NCBI GenBank assembly: GCA_020226215.1
Contig: CM035235.1
Location: forward strand, 66,551,283-66,615,282
Direction: 5' to 3'
From: Sindora glabra
Lineage: Eukaryota > Streptophyta > Magnoliopsida > Fabales > Fabaceae
Length of the DNA stretch: 64,000 bases
Shown here: positions 62,792-64,000 of the stretch, piece after piece
Position numbering within the stretch: position 1 is the first letter of the stretch
Layout: each line of letters starts with the position of its first letter
Program-made: the position numbers and the translations under genes
Notes under the pieces: generated by a model
Databases searched by the model: none
What the model was told of the DNA's origin: nothing
Seen by the model: only the letters and a program-made list of their open reading frames with translations

Positions 62792-64000
62792 CTACCAATT
62801 ATATGAAGCTGCTTTTCTATGAAGCTTTCCAGTGCTCCCAGCAGAGCCTTTCAAGGCTGATGCATATTTCGACAACGCAGCCCTCCGTGTGTCCAAGGGA
62901 TCCGGGACATTATTCGAGTAGTTTCTGAAACTTACCGAGCGCCCCCTTCGAAGACGAAATCTCAGAGGCCTATCTGTATTTTGCATATCTTCCTCTGAAT
63001 TAATCAACCTGTTTAATTCAATAGAGCTTCTAGATGTTTGAGTGGGAGTTGTGAAATCATGCCCACCATCATCAGCTCCAGCATAATTTCCAACTGACAT
63101 ACTCAAACCGAATTGTGGGAAACTACCATCTGTAGGGGCTCCAGATTTTTCTCCATGTGATGAAACTTGATCGTGGTAATCATGGCTATCTTTGCCTCGA
63201 ACCAGTCTCCTAAGCTTGTGGAAAAACTTGGCCTTCCTTGAGCTATTATTGGTTCTGGCAGCGGATGAATAATCAACAGAAAAATTGTCATCATGTTCCT
63301 CAGAATTCGAACAAGAGGAATCTTGTGAGGAGGACCAGCAGTCCAAATCGAAGTCCACAATGCTGACCCCGCCTTCCCTGGTCCCATCAGCATTTGCATA
63401 TTCAAGTATAAGTTCCTTGGCTTTCTTCTCAGATGTAGGGCTTAAGGTCCTGCTTAGGTCCCTAGCAACCGTTCTGCCAGCCGGGGCCTGATAATTCCGA
63501 AGCTCATATCTTAAGCAAGCATTTATCCACCGCAGGTACACTAATTCTTCAAGATCTGAACATCGATCAGCCTGCAGTTGCTCAATATCCTTCAACAAGC
63601 TCTCATTTCGTTGTCCAAGTTGCTGACAGTCATCCTTCAAAGCATCCGCCTACGTCCAACAAAAGAAAGTATAAATTGCATGCAAATACAGTAACTGAAA
63701 GAAGAAAGTCTGGCTTTTAATTTTGTTACCTCCGGATCTTCCAGAACAGCATTTGCGAGGATTTGAGTAGAATCCAATTTCCGAGACAAGTCAGAATTGT
63801 CCATCCGCAATCTCATATTAGATTTTGTCAGCTCTTCCACCTCAGACTCAAGCTCCTTTATCTTTTGACACTTTGCTTGAATCTCTAGATCACTAGCAAT
63901 GGCTTTGCATTCTTCTTCTTGCAACTCAGCAACTCTTTGTTGAAGGGTTGTGATATGTTCCCGGTTCTGTTCAGCATCATGTCTAAGTTTCTTCTTGAGC
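62792..64000 (-). CDS. CHUP1-like coiled-coil protein, 3' part (continues beyond window)
   Basis: Two exons on the minus strand: 64000 (open) to 63730 and 63649 to 62792, joined in frame through a GT-AG intron at 63650-63729. The first is coiled coil (QNREHITTLQQRVAEL, ELESEVEELTKSNMRLRMDN). The second contains the family signature EELVYLRWINACLRYELRNY, then ARDLSRTLSP and KAKELILEYA, a Ser/Asp-rich acidic stretch, KFFHKLRRLVRGKD, and a basic C-terminus ending KLHRKAASYNW. CHUP1 links chloroplasts to actin for positioning. This protein stops soon after the signature and lacks CHUP1's proline-rich and long C-terminal domains, so it is closer to shorter family members such as the Arabidopsis AR791 type. 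The specific function is inferred only. Confidence 0.85.

Noticed and set aside
1..64000. CRISPR arrays, operons, prokaryotic islands, tRNA or rRNA genes
   Set aside because: None seen; tandem repeats here are minisatellites without regular spacers, and gene structure is that of a plant nucleus.

Overview
This is plant nuclear DNA, almost certainly from a eudicot. It is AT-rich, its genes have short exons with GT-AG introns, and it holds malectin-like/LRR receptor kinase exons, a plant GDSL lipase, a CHUP1-family gene, and copia, gypsy, Helitron, hAT and PIF/Harbinger-type elements. A run of exactly 100 N (33255-33354) marks an assembly gap. The species cannot be named from the sequence.

Layout. 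1-6837: kinase exons of a receptor-kinase pseudogene, with a 5.1 kb copia element in one intron. 6838-13250: AT-rich DNA with weak transposon traces. 13250-29084: two diverged copies of a 4-5 kb block around other repeats (a 30-bp-period minisatellite, a long inverted repeat, a 0.7 kb tandem duplication). 29085-33254: a decayed gypsy-like element running into the gap. 33782-34339: a malectin-like exon with a frameshift. 34340-41456: repeats, including a 553 bp hAT-type MITE with 8 bp target duplications and a 39 bp minisatellite. 41457-44985: LRR, transmembrane and kinase exons of a second receptor-kinase copy, with a stop codon in the ATP-binding loop. 48256-50488: an apparently intact five-exon GDSL esterase/lipase gene. 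53383-61098: a decayed minus-strand RepHel Helitron with a 1.65 kb PIF/Harbinger-like insertion in its helicase. 62792-64000: the 3' part of a minus-strand CHUP1-like gene.

Only two loci look functional: the GDSL lipase and the CHUP1-like gene. They show no sign of acting together. The two receptor-kinase loci are same-strand duplicates about 38 kb apart, homologous even in their 3' UTRs, and both look dead in this assembly.

I found no convincing new biological system. The most informative observations are about genome dynamics: a Helitron whose empty insertion site survives next to it as a tandem copy, a transposon cleanly splitting the Helitron helicase with TAA target duplications, a copia element with identical 121 bp LTRs but three in-frame stops, and minisatellites whose periods are multiples of three and so make spurious ORFs.
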